Source: a bacterium (GTDB taxonomy: Bacteria > Actinomycetota > Thermoleophilia > Solirubrobacterales > Solirubrobacteraceae). Taken from it: 64,000 nt of DNA. The stretch is taken from positions 1-64,000 of the forward strand of contig JAJPKQ010000030.1 of NCBI GenBank assembly GCA_021323635.1. Direction: 5' to 3'. Under the pieces are notes generated by a model. That model had not been told where the DNA came from and made no database searches. It saw only the letters and a list, made by a program, of their open reading frames with translations. This document shows, in pieces, positions 1-6,826 of this stretch; the first letter of the stretch is position 1, and every line of letters starts with the position of its first letter. Both the position numbers and the translations under genes were made by a program.

Positions 1-221
1 ATCTGGACGGCGAAGATCAGCGCGACGCCGACAGCGATGCCGAGGGCCGCGAGCGCCTCCTGGACCAGCTGCGTGCGCACGCGCTTCCAGTAGAGGCGGA
101 GGAGCATCGGCAGGAAGCGAAGGTGGTAGATCCAACGCGACTCCGCGGGCCCCTGATCTGCCGCGCGCTCAGCGAAGACCCTCCCGGGAGCCGCGCTCCC
201 CGCCGACCCGCCCACGCTCAC
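1..221 (-). CDS. FtsX/MacB-type ABC permease, N-terminal fragment
   Basis: Only about the first 73 codons are in the window; the gene runs off the left edge. Reading from GTG at 219-221 gives a basic soluble leader, then RFLPMLLRLYWKRVRTQL and the start of a hydrophobic helix (LGIAVGVALIFAVQ). A short cytoplasmic leader before the first membrane helix is the usual beginning of FtsX-like permeases of MacB-type exporters. It follows the LolD/MacB-type ATPase gene by about 10 bp on the same strand, so it is probably the membrane partner of that ATPase. A second in-frame GTG at 213-215 is an alternative start. Substrate unknown. Confidence 0.7.
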   Translation of the reverse strand, partial: MSVGGSAGSAAPGRVFAERAADQGPAESRWIYHLRFLPMLLRLYWKRVRTQLVQEALAALGIAVGVALIFAVQ

Positions 222-230
222 CGTGCGCTC

Positions 231-932
231 TTACTCGCCGACCAGCAGTTCATCGCCGCTTCGCTCATGCAGCTCACCGTCCTTGAGATCGCAGATGCGG
301 TCGGCATAGCGCGCGGCGTGCGCGTCGTGGGTGACGAGGATCACCGCGCTGCCGCGCTCCTGAGAGAGCTCGCGCAGCGCGGCGAGCACCTGATCGCCGC
401 GCGCCGTGTCGAGGTTGCCGGTCGGCTCGTCCGCAAGCACCACGCTGGGCGTGATCGAGAGCGCGCTTGCAACCGCGACGCGCTGCTGCTCGCCACCTGA
501 GAGCTTCGAGGGCGGGAAGCCGGCGCGGTGGGCCAGATCCAGGCGCTCGAGCAGGGTCGCAGCCTGCTCCTTTGACTTGCGCCAGGGCACCCTGTTCATC
601 CACAGCGGAAAGGCGACGTTTTCAAGCGCTGTAGCGCCGGGAAGAAGGTTGAAGTCCTGGTAGATGAAGCCGATGTTCGAGCGCCGATGGTCGGCGCTTT
701 CACGCTCGCTCATCCTGCCCAGCTCTCGTCCCTCAAAGCGGATCGAGCCCGAGTCGGGATAGAGCAGCGCAGCGATCAGCAAGAGCAGCGTCGACTTGCC
801 CGAGCCGCTCGGCCCCATCACCGCAACCATTTCACCGCCATCCACGACCAGCGAGACGTCGCGCAGGGCGCAGACGACCTCGGCGGATGTGCGGTAGAAC
901 TTCGAGACTTCGTCGAGCTCAAGCGTGTGCAC
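231..932 (-). CDS. ABC transporter ATPase, LolD/MacB type
   Basis: Complete nucleotide-binding subunit of about 233-242 residues. Counting from the longest reading (TTG at 959), Walker A GPSGSGKST is at 49-57, the Q-loop glutamine at 101, the signature LSGGEQQR at 153-160 and Walker B VVLADEP at 173-179, so it should hydrolyse ATP. The sequence around the signature and the PTGNLD stretch is typical of the LolD/MacB/FtsE group, which works with FtsX-like permeases; such a permease fragment follows. I prefer the GTG at 932 because a GAGG-like ribosome site lies just upstream; GTG at 941 and TTG at 959 remain possible. It overlaps the end of the upstream ATPase gene, indicating translational coupling. 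Confidence 0.85.
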   Translation of the reverse strand: MHTLELDEVSKFYRTSAEVVCALRDVSLVVDGGEMVAVMGPSGSGKSTLLLLIAALLYPDSGSIRFEGRELGRMSERESADHRRSNIGFIYQDFNLLPGATALENVAFPLWMNRVPWRKSKEQAATLLERLDLAHRAGFPPSKLSGGEQQRVAVASALSITPSVVLADEPTGNLDTARGDQVLAALRELSQERGSAVILVTHDAHAARYADRICDLKDGELHERSGDELLVGE

Positions 933-1659
933 GTGCACCACCTCGTTTTCGCGATGCAAGCGTGATCACCTCGGCCTCCGGCTGAGGCTCCGGCACGATC
1001 AGCCGCCCCGCGCTCAGGCGCATCAGCCAGGTGGAGGCAAGCGTCTGGTCGGCCTGCGTCGCCGAGTAGAGGACCGCGGTCGAGAGCTCGCTCGCCGATC
1101 TGCGCAGCAGCGTCAGCACGCGCTCCCGCTCATCGGGGTCAAGATCGGCGGCAGGATCGTCGGCCACAAGCAGGCGCGGACGCTTGACTATTCCCTGAGC
1201 GAGCGCCGCCAGGCGCAGCTCACCCGTGGAGAGCTGCTGCGGGCGCGAGGCCGCACAGTCCTCGATCCCCGCCATCGCGAGCGCCTCCTCAGCCTCTGCG
1301 GTTGCGCGGCCGATGTCGCGCGAGGTGAGGTAGCGCGCCAACGCCACCTGCTCGAGAACTGAGAGCTCCGGGCGCAGATCGGGCGTCGCGGGAATCCAGG
1401 CGATCTCGCTGCGAAGCAGGTCCGCGTGGCGCTCGCCGATCTCTGCATAAGGCTCTCCCCCGTAGAGCACCGACCCAGCCGTCGGCGAGTCCGCGCCCAC
1501 CGCAAGGCGCAGCAGCGTCGACTTGCCCGAGCGATTGGCGCCGTAGAGGGCGATGCAATCGCCCCGCTCGATCGAGAAGGAGATATCGGCAAGCACGCTC
1601 TTGGCCCGCGCGCCACGGACATAGACCCTGCTCACTCCCTTGAACTCAAGCACGCTCAC
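919..1659 (-). CDS. ABC transporter ATPase, divergent paralog
   Basis: Second ATPase of the same exporter operon. Walker A GANRSGKST, a degenerate signature LSTGELRL in place of LSGGQ, and Walker B LLVADDP with aspartate where the catalytic glutamate normally sits. The motifs suggest slow or absent hydrolysis, so it may form an asymmetric dimer with the downstream canonical ATPase (inference). I start it at GTG 1657-1659 (VSVLEFKGVS); a longer open frame reaches 1734 but runs through the promoter palindrome. A -35-like TTGCAA and -10-like TACCCT on this strand, about 16 bp apart, end just before this GTG, consistent with a leaderless transcript under the PadR operator. Confidence 0.8.
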   Translation of the reverse strand: MSVLEFKGVSRVYVRGARAKSVLADISFSIERGDCIALYGANRSGKSTLLRLAVGADSPTAGSVLYGGEPYAEIGERHADLLRSEIAWIPATPDLRPELSVLEQVALARYLTSRDIGRATAEAEEALAMAGIEDCAASRPQQLSTGELRLAALAQGIVKRPRLLVADDPAADLDPDERERVLTLLRRSASELSTAVLYSATQADQTLASTWLMRLSAGRLIVPEPQPEAEVITLASRKRGGARAHA

Positions 1660-1693
1660 CGCACCCCCAGGGTACACTGAAAGTGTCGCCTTG

Positions 1694-1715
1694 CAATAGG
1701 TAGCGCTACCTATTG
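1694..1715. promoter_or_regulatory. perfect 22-bp palindrome, PadR operator candidate
   Basis: The half-site CAATAGGTAGC is followed directly by its exact reverse complement. It lies between the divergent ABC exporter operon and the padR-like gene, overlaps the -35 hexamer of the rightward promoter by three bases and adjoins the leftward promoter. PadR proteins commonly repress themselves and adjacent exporter genes through such sites. Confidence 0.8.
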
Positions 1716-1741
1716 ACAGGCGCCGATCGCGCACTTACAAT
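1713..1741 (+). promoter_or_regulatory. sigma-70-type promoter of the padR-like gene
   Basis: TTGACA at 1713-1718 and TACAAT at 1736-1741 with a 17-bp spacer: near consensus. The -35 box shares TTG with the right end of the palindrome at 1694-1715, so repressor binding would block the promoter. Predicted transcription start near 1748 gives a leader of about 47 nt. Confidence 0.8.
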
Positions 1742-1794
1742 CGTGCATAGGAGGGCTGCTCACGGTCGGCGTCGGGCGCCCCTTCCGCTCCATC

Positions 1795-2400
1795 ATGGTC
1801 TCCGACACCAGATTCGCGATACTCGGTCTGCTGGCAAGCGAGCCGGGCTGTGGCTATGACCTCACCAAGCGCTTCGGCGAGCTCTTCGGTGCCGACTGGC
1901 GCATGAGCAGGGGCCAGGTCTACGGCATGCTCAAGACGCTTGAAAAGGACGGTCTGGTCGAATCGCGGCGGGTGGTGCGCAACGGACGCAAGATCAGGCT
2001 CTACAACATCATGGCCACCGGCATCGAGGCGTTCAGGGTCTGGCGCGAGCAGCCCTGCTGCCTGACGGCGCCCCACCGCGAGGAGCTCTTTCTCAAGCTC
2101 GCGCTCGCGCAGCCGGAGGATCTTCCCCGTCTGCTCGAGTGCCTGATCGACCGCGAGCAGGAGTGCGTGCAGCGCCTGCACCTGCACGCCAAGGAGCCGA
2201 GCCCTGACGCCGCCGTTCAAGGCGCATGGCAGAGGCGCGCAAGCGGCCAGATCGGATCGGCGATCACCGCCATGCTGCAGGCCGAACTGGATTGGGTGGA
2301 AGCGATGAAGCGCTGCATCGAAGAGCATCTGGGCTCGCTGGCGGGCGCCGGCGGCGCGCCCGCGCACATCGCAGGCGGCCAGGTACGGCGGGTGGCCTAA
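1795..2400 (+). CDS. PadR-family transcriptional regulator
   Basis: 201 residues. The N-terminal 80 residues form the PadR winged helix: FAILGLLASEPGCGYDL, then the recognition region around SRGQVYGMLKTLEKDGLV. A helical C-terminal half (about 100-185) is the usual dimerisation region of the PadR/Vir-like subfamily. No in-frame ATG/GTG/TTG occurs between the promoter and ATG 1795, so the start is well determined. It is divergent from the ABC exporter genes and followed after 3 bp by a secreted protein gene. It likely represses both the exporter and itself through the palindrome at 1694-1715; the effector is unknown. Confidence 0.85.
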   Translation: MVSDTRFAILGLLASEPGCGYDLTKRFGELFGADWRMSRGQVYGMLKTLEKDGLVESRRVVRNGRKIRLYNIMATGIEAFRVWREQPCCLTAPHREELFLKLALAQPEDLPRLLECLIDREQECVQRLHLHAKEPSPDAAVQGAWQRRASGQIGSAITAMLQAELDWVEAMKRCIEEHLGSLAGAGGAPAHIAGGQVRRVA

Positions 2401-2403
2401 GCG

Positions 2404-2862
2404 ATGCGGTCAATCAGGCTGCTCGGCGTCGCGCTGCTTGCCCTGCCCCTGCTTGCGCCTGCTCCGGCGGCGTCGGCTGCGCGCGGTCGCGCAGTTGCCA
2501 GCAGGTCCTTCAGCGGCTACGACAACGCCACCCTGCACCTGATCCACGCATCCGGCGCCACGCTGGTGGAGGAAGGCCCGGCCTCAGGAAATCTTCCCGG
2601 CCACGTGCACGCGGTGCTCTATGTCGGCACCACCTTCCACGGCACCTTCACCATCTACACCAGCCACGGCGAGCTCTACGGCCGCGGCAGCGCCCGGCTG
2701 CACAACGGCGGCGGAGCGATCGAAACCTTCAGCGGAGTCGCGGAAGCCACCGGCGGCAGCGGTCAGTTTCGCGGCGCGCACGGGCGCGGGCGCCTCTACG
2801 GCAGCTTCAACCGCCACACCTACCGCATCGTCCTGCAGACGCGCGGCACGCTCCAGACCTGA
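2404..2862 (+). CDS. secreted protein, beta-barrel-like, unknown function
   Basis: 152 residues with a clear Sec signal peptide (basic MRSIR, hydrophobic LLGVALLALPLL, cleavage near ASA-ARG around residue 26). The mature part is rich in glycine, short beta segments and a GGSGQFRGAHGRGRLYGSF run resembling the repeated turns of allene-oxide-cyclase/dirigent-like barrels; this is a weak resemblance, not an identification. It starts 3 bp after the padR stop codon, so it is co-transcribed with the regulator. It contains no cysteine and no obvious catalytic motif. Export outside the membrane is the only solid prediction. Confidence 0.75.
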   Translation: MRSIRLLGVALLALPLLAPAPAASAARGRAVASRSFSGYDNATLHLIHASGATLVEEGPASGNLPGHVHAVLYVGTTFHGTFTIYTSHGELYGRGSARLHNGGGAIETFSGVAEATGGSGQFRGAHGRGRLYGSFNRHTYRIVLQTRGTLQT

Positions 2863-2881
2863 GCGCCAGGGAACGCTCAGG
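2858..2881. terminator. hairpin between convergent genes
   Basis: CCTGAGCG, an 8-nt loop, then CGCTCAGG. The perfect 8-bp stem spans the stop codon of the secreted-protein gene and the stop codon of modBC. No U-tract follows, so it may act as a weak bidirectional terminator. Confidence 0.45.
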
Positions 2882-4700
2882 CTGCAGCAGGCGCCCAGCA
2901 GCGCACGCCCGTCGGATCGATCGCCACCTCCACGCGCTCCCCGACCGAGAGGCCCGCCCACGCGCTGCCGCGCGCAAGCAGCGAAAGGCCGCCCACGGCA
3001 AGGCGCGCCTCGAAGCTGCCACGGATCGGCAGCGCCTCGCACACAACCGCCCTGATCGTGCGCCCGCCGGGCGAGCGGCCCTCGCTCAACCGAGCAACCG
3101 CCTCAGGCGCGATCGCGGCCATCACCTGGTCCCCCGGCCGCCACTCGCTGCCTTCAAGCTTCAGCACAAGATCGGGCAGGCGCAGCGAGCGCGCCTCCGT
3201 GATCACGCCGGCGTGGACGTTCGGCGTCCCGACCAGCTGCGCCACGCGCATGCTCGCCGGCTGGGCGAAGACCTCCGCCAGCGACCCTGACTGCAGCACG
3301 CGCCCGCCCTCGATCACAACGACCAGCTCAGCGAGACGAGCGACCTCCTCCGGGTCGTGGCTCACCAGCACCGTCGCAAAGCCGGTCTGCCGCCGCAGGC
3401 GCGCAAGCTCCTCCTGAAGCTCCGATCGCAGCACCACATCAAGCGCGCTGAAGGGCTCGTCGAGCAGCACCAGCTGCGGATCGCACGCCAGCGCGCGCGC
3501 CAGCGCCACCCTCCGTCGCTGACCGCCGGAGAGCTGCTCAGGCCTGCGCCCTGCAAGCGCTGCAAGCCCCAGGCGCTCAAGCCACCAGGCCCCGCGCGCA
3601 GGCTGAGCGCGCGGCGCGAGCGTCACCTGCTCCCAGACCGTGCGCCGCGGCAGCAGGCAGGCATCCTGGGGCACGTAGCCAATGCCGCGATCGCTCGGCG
3701 GAAGCCCGCCAAGCTCGCGCCGGCCGATCTCGATCTGCACCTGCGCGCCGCTCGCAAGCCCGCAGAGCGCGCGCAGGGTCAGCGTCTTGCCTGCCCCGGA
3801 GGGTCCCAGCAGTGCCACCGCGCCGCCCGCGCGCATCGGCGGGACCGAGACCGTGAAGTCCCCCGCCCGCGCCTGCGCAGCAAAGGAGACGGTCTGTGCG
3901 CGCGCCGCGCGGGGAGCCTCCGCGGTGAGTGCGGGCGGGGGTCCGGAGGCCCTGTGCGGAAGCGCCGGGGCCACCCGCAGCGCCGCCAGAACAATCACCG
4001 CTGCGCCCAGCGCGACCGCCACCGGCAATGCGGTTGCGCCAAGCCCGCTTGAATCGAACTGTACGAACGTATAGACGGGCAGCGAGTAGGGGTGGTAGGC
4101 GAGTATCACGGTCGCGCCAAACTCGCCGAAGGCGCGCAGCCATGCCAGCAGCAGCCCCGCGCGCACGCCCGGCCAGGCAGCATGCAGGGCGATGCGCCCA
4201 AAGCGCGCAAGCGGCCCGTGCCCGAGCGTCGCCGCCACCTCCTCCAGCGCCGGGTCCACCGCCGCAAAGGCGGCGCGCGCGGCGATCACCAGGAAGGGCG
4301 CAGCGACAAAGGACTGCGCGAGCACGACCCCCGTGAGCGAGTCCGTCAGCGCGCCGCCGAAGATCCGCCCGAGCAGGGTGTAGGGGCCGACGACGTAGAG
4401 CAGCAGGATCCCGCTCATCAGCGGCGGCAGCGCAAGCGGCAGCGCCACGAGCGCTTCCAGGATCGCTGCCGCGCGCGAGCGCGAGCGCGCCAGCAGATAG
4501 GCGAGCGGCACGCCGCCGAGGGCGATCAGCGCAGTGGCGATGGTTGCGCACAGCAGCGAGACCGCAAGCGCCGAGAGCGCCCCCGCGGGCAGCGACAGCC
4601 CGCCGTGCAGGCGCACCACGAACGCCCCGATCGGCACCAGCAGGTAGAGCGCAAGCAGCGCCGCGAGCGCATGGAGCGGAAGGCGCGCGCGCGCGCTCAA
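2877..4700 (-). CDS. modBC: fused molybdate ABC permease-ATPase (ModB-ModC)
   Basis: 607 residues joining two normally separate subunits. Residues 1-245 are a multi-helix ModB-like permease with the cytoplasmic EAA-type loop around 150-180. After a proline/alanine-rich linker, residues about 268-480 are the ATPase: Walker A GPSGAGKT at 299-306, LSGGQ at 390-394, Walker B LVLLDEP from 410 and the H-loop histidine at 448. The last about 120 residues look like a TOBE-type oxyanion domain. Translation starts at TTG 4698-4700, overlapping the modA stop by 4 bp. As one chain it would assemble as a homodimer with two permease and two ATPase halves. Molybdate rather than tungstate or sulfate is inferred from ModA, the TOBE regulator upstream and the Mo enzymes elsewhere in the window. 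Confidence 0.88.
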   Translation of the reverse strand: MSARARLPLHALAALLALYLLVPIGAFVVRLHGGLSLPAGALSALAVSLLCATIATALIALGGVPLAYLLARSRSRAAAILEALVALPLALPPLMSGILLLYVVGPYTLLGRIFGGALTDSLTGVVLAQSFVAAPFLVIAARAAFAAVDPALEEVAATLGHGPLARFGRIALHAAWPGVRAGLLLAWLRAFGEFGATVILAYHPYSLPVYTFVQFDSSGLGATALPVAVALGAAVIVLAALRVAPALPHRASGPPPALTAEAPRAARAQTVSFAAQARAGDFTVSVPPMRAGGAVALLGPSGAGKTLTLRALCGLASGAQVQIEIGRRELGGLPPSDRGIGYVPQDACLLPRRTVWEQVTLAPRAQPARGAWWLERLGLAALAGRRPEQLSGGQRRRVALARALACDPQLVLLDEPFSALDVVLRSELQEELARLRRQTGFATVLVSHDPEEVARLAELVVVIEGGRVLQSGSLAEVFAQPASMRVAQLVGTPNVHAGVITEARSLRLPDLVLKLEGSEWRPGDQVMAAIAPEAVARLSEGRSPGGRTIRAVVCEALPIRGSFEARLAVGGLSLLARGSAWAGLSVGERVEVAIDPTGVRCWAPAAA

Positions 4701-5593
4701 CTGCCTGGAATCAGCGCGCGCAGGCTTGGCGCAAGCAGCGCGGGCGAGCCGCTGAGCGTCGGCGTCATCACGCTCAGGCCATGCGCAGCAAGCAGCGCGC
4801 GTCCGGAGCTCCCGAGCAGATAGGCGACAAACGCCTGCGCGCCGGTGGGATCAGGCGCGCCGGTCGGGATCGTGATCGTGAACGTCGCGCCGAGATGCAG
4901 CCCGGCAAGCGCCACCGTCGGTATGTGCGCTTCAGCGGCCTCGTTGGCATAGAAGAAGCCGCCATCAAGCTGGCCGGACTGCAGGCGCCCGACCAGCGCC
5001 GCCTCCGGGAAGACTTCAAAGCGGCCAAGCGCGCTGCGCAGGGCCGGCAGGTGCAGGTCCACGGCCGCCGCTTCAAGTGCTTGCACCGTCAGCTTGCCCT
5101 TGGGGTCGAGCTTGGGGTCCGTGCGGCCGATCCGCCAGCGCGGCTCCGTGAGCACCTGATACCACGGCCGATGGCGCAGCTGCGCCGCGATCGCGCTGTG
5201 GGGGTCATAGCCGAAGACCAGCGGCGCCTTGGCAAAGGTCACATACCACTCCGCGCGCTGCCTGCCGCCGGCCCGCTCCAGCGGCACGTCCGCCTTCGGG
5301 CTTGCGGAGATGAACACGTCCGCCACGTGCACGCCGCCACGCATCTCGCTCACCAGTTCATCAGAGCCGCCTGCGAAGCCTTCCAGCCGGTAGCCGCTCG
5401 CGCGATCGAAGGCGGGGCCGATCACCGCTTCCATCAGATGCTCGAGCGATGCGGCATAGAGCACGGCCACCGGGCCTCCTCCGCCCGCTGATGACCCGCC
5501 CTTCGCGCTCGTGCCGCAACCGGCAACGAGCAGCGCAGCGGCCGCCAGCAGCGCCGCGGCCAGACCACCTGCATATGTACGCCTCGATCTCAT
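4697..5593 (-). CDS. modA: molybdate-binding lipoprotein
   Basis: 298 residues. The N-terminus carries a lipoprotein signal (RSRR, hydrophobic alanine/leucine core, lipobox VAGC with Cys about 26), so the mature protein is anchored outside the membrane. The body has the periplasmic-binding-protein type II layout with VLYAASLEHLMEAV at the start, a pattern shared by ModA/WtpA-type oxyanion binders. It lies between the TOBE regulator and modBC with 4-bp overlaps on both sides, one translationally coupled operon. WtpA-like tungstate binding cannot be excluded from sequence alone. Confidence 0.85.
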   Translation of the reverse strand: MRSRRTYAGGLAAALLAAAALLVAGCGTSAKGGSSAGGGGPVAVLYAASLEHLMEAVIGPAFDRASGYRLEGFAGGSDELVSEMRGGVHVADVFISASPKADVPLERAGGRQRAEWYVTFAKAPLVFGYDPHSAIAAQLRHRPWYQVLTEPRWRIGRTDPKLDPKGKLTVQALEAAAVDLHLPALRSALGRFEVFPEAALVGRLQSGQLDGGFFYANEAAEAHIPTVALAGLHLGATFTITIPTGAPDPTGAQAFVAYLLGSSGRALLAAHGLSVMTPTLSGSPALLAPSLRALIPGS

Positions 5594-6000
5594 CGATCCT
5601 CGCTTTCTGTTCTGTCATCCCTCTCCACCATCACCGAGGTCGCCTTCACGAGCGCTGTCGCATGCACCCCCGGGGCAAGCCCAAGCTCGCTGACCGAGTC
5701 ACGCGTTATCGCCGCGGTGAGCAAAAACGGGCCGGCCTCGATCTCAACCAGCGCCATCACGCCGTCCACCTCGACGGAGCGCACTACGCCTGGAAAGCGA
5801 TTGCGCATCGACGCGGGTGTGCCGGTGCGATGACGCGCCGGCCGCTGCGTCAGGCGCTCGACCTCAGCGCGCCCCACCAGCCTGCGGTTGGCAGCGTCGC
5901 GACGCACCTTCAGCCGTCCGGCGCGCTCCCAGCGCCGCAGCGTGTCGACGCTGACGCCGATCGCCTCAGCCGCCTCGCCCAGCGAGAGCTCGTCCTTCAT
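5590..6000 (-). CDS. MerR-type HTH plus TOBE molybdate-responsive regulator
   Basis: About 136 residues from ATG 5998-6000. Residues 5-55 are a MerR/excisionase-type helix-turn-helix (LSLGEAAEAIGVSVDTLRRW); residues about 65-130 form a Mop/TOBE domain that binds molybdate (RNRFPGVVRSVEVDG, ending ALVKATSVMVE). This two-domain arrangement is a small functional equivalent of ModE. A longer reading from 6027 would translate the palindrome, so the shorter start is preferred. It is the first gene of the modA-modBC operon, and the palindrome at 5999-6027 overlaps its start codon, implying autoregulation. Confidence 0.85.
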   Translation of the reverse strand: MKDELSLGEAAEAIGVSVDTLRRWERAGRLKVRRDAANRRLVGRAEVERLTQRPARHRTGTPASMRNRFPGVVRSVEVDGVMALVEIEAGPFLLTAAITRDSVSELGLAPGVHATALVKATSVMVERDDRTESEDR

Positions 6001-6027
6001 GCTGCCTATGTATAGCATAGGCAGCAT
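5999..6027. promoter_or_regulatory. inverted repeat over the mod operon start, operator
   Basis: ATGCTGCCTATG, the 5-nt spacer TATAG, then the exact reverse complement CATAGGCAGCAT. On the minus strand the centre reads TATGCTATACATAG and includes a plausible -10 element placed so that transcription would start at or near the ATG. The CTATG-TATAG-CATAG core has the A/T-rich dyad character of ModE operators. Binding here would block both transcription and translation start. Confidence 0.75.
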
Positions 6028-6040
6028 TAGGGTGCCCTTA
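6027..6040. promoter_or_regulatory. TTAGG-N4-CCTAA box, one mismatch
   Basis: Reads TTAGGGTGCCCTTA. It is immediately upstream of the mod operator and overlaps the stop codon of the HTH gene. One base differs from the exact palindrome found at five other promoters in this window. Confidence 0.5.
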
Positions 6041-6727
6041 TCGCTTAGGGCGTCCTCTCTGCGCCAGCATCACCTCAACCAGGCAGCCTGCGCGGGCCGG
6101 GTCGCGAGGCTGAAACTCGCTCAGCTGCGCGCCTGGCGCGAGCTTGGCGAGCAGCCCGCGGTTGATGCCTCGGTGCAGCCCGCAGACCACCGGCTGGTTG
6201 GCCTTCGCCGCAGCACGATAAGGACAGTTGCGCAGCGTCAGCGCAAGGCGGTCCGCGCTCTCCGCGCGCACCCGCGGCTGGAAGCCAAGGACGGTGAGCG
6301 CCCCAAGCAGCTCGTCAGCGGGCTCTGCGCCGCGGCGTGGGCGCGGCGCGACCTCTTCGCCGATCTGCACTCCCGCCTCCTCCACGCGCCTGACGTTCTT
6401 GGCGGTCGGCTCGATCGCGCGCGCCAGCCAGCGCACGAGGTCTCCATAGGCATGCGGCGGCCGGCCGCCCGGGCGGCCCTCTGCAGCGACCCTCCACACA
6501 TCCGGCGGGCGGCCGCGGCGGCCGCGCAGGCGCTCGCGCTCGATCAGCCCCGCCTCAGCAAGCCGCTCGAGGTGGACGCGCACGCCATTGGGATGCAGCT
6601 CCAGTCGCTGCGCGAGCTCTGCGGTGGCGGCCGGGCGCCCAAGCTCGTGCAGCAGCGCATAGAGACGCGCGCGCGTGGGCTGCGCGAGTGCGTCCTCGGG
6701 CTCCGTCGGCGTGGGCAGGTCGATCAC
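6038..6727 (-). CDS. ArsR/DeoR-like HTH regulator with C-terminal cysteines
   Basis: About 229 residues from GTG 6725-6727. The N-terminal third is a winged helix (QPTRARLYALLHELG, then AELAQRLELHPNGVRVHLERL). The C-terminal part has NCPYRAAAKANQPVVCGLHRG and a later cysteine in AGCLVEV, the spacing seen in SufR-like and related HTH regulators that bind an Fe-S cluster or metal. Cluster binding is inferred from the cysteines only. It lies upstream of the mod regulator in the same direction, with about 40 bp between them, and downstream of the sensor kinase gene. Its target is unknown. The start could also be TTG further upstream (6748). Confidence 0.7.
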   Translation of the reverse strand: MIDLPTPTEPEDALAQPTRARLYALLHELGRPAATAELAQRLELHPNGVRVHLERLAEAGLIERERLRGRRGRPPDVWRVAAEGRPGGRPPHAYGDLVRWLARAIEPTAKNVRRVEEAGVQIGEEVAPRPRRGAEPADELLGALTVLGFQPRVRAESADRLALTLRNCPYRAAAKANQPVVCGLHRGINRGLLAKLAPGAQLSEFQPRDPARAGCLVEVMLAQRGRPKR

Positions 6728-6826
6728 ACCACCATTTTGCCACAGCACTCGTGTGCAAACCGGCGCTGGTGCGCTTGCAGAGGGCTCGCTCAGCGCGGCC
6801 GTCGGGGAGCGCGCCCCTTTGCTTCG

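Noticed and set aside
2226-3290. 354-codon plus-strand open frame across padR, the secreted protein gene and modBC
   Set aside because: Arginine/alanine-rich shadow of GC-rich coding DNA; the other frames encode recognisable proteins.
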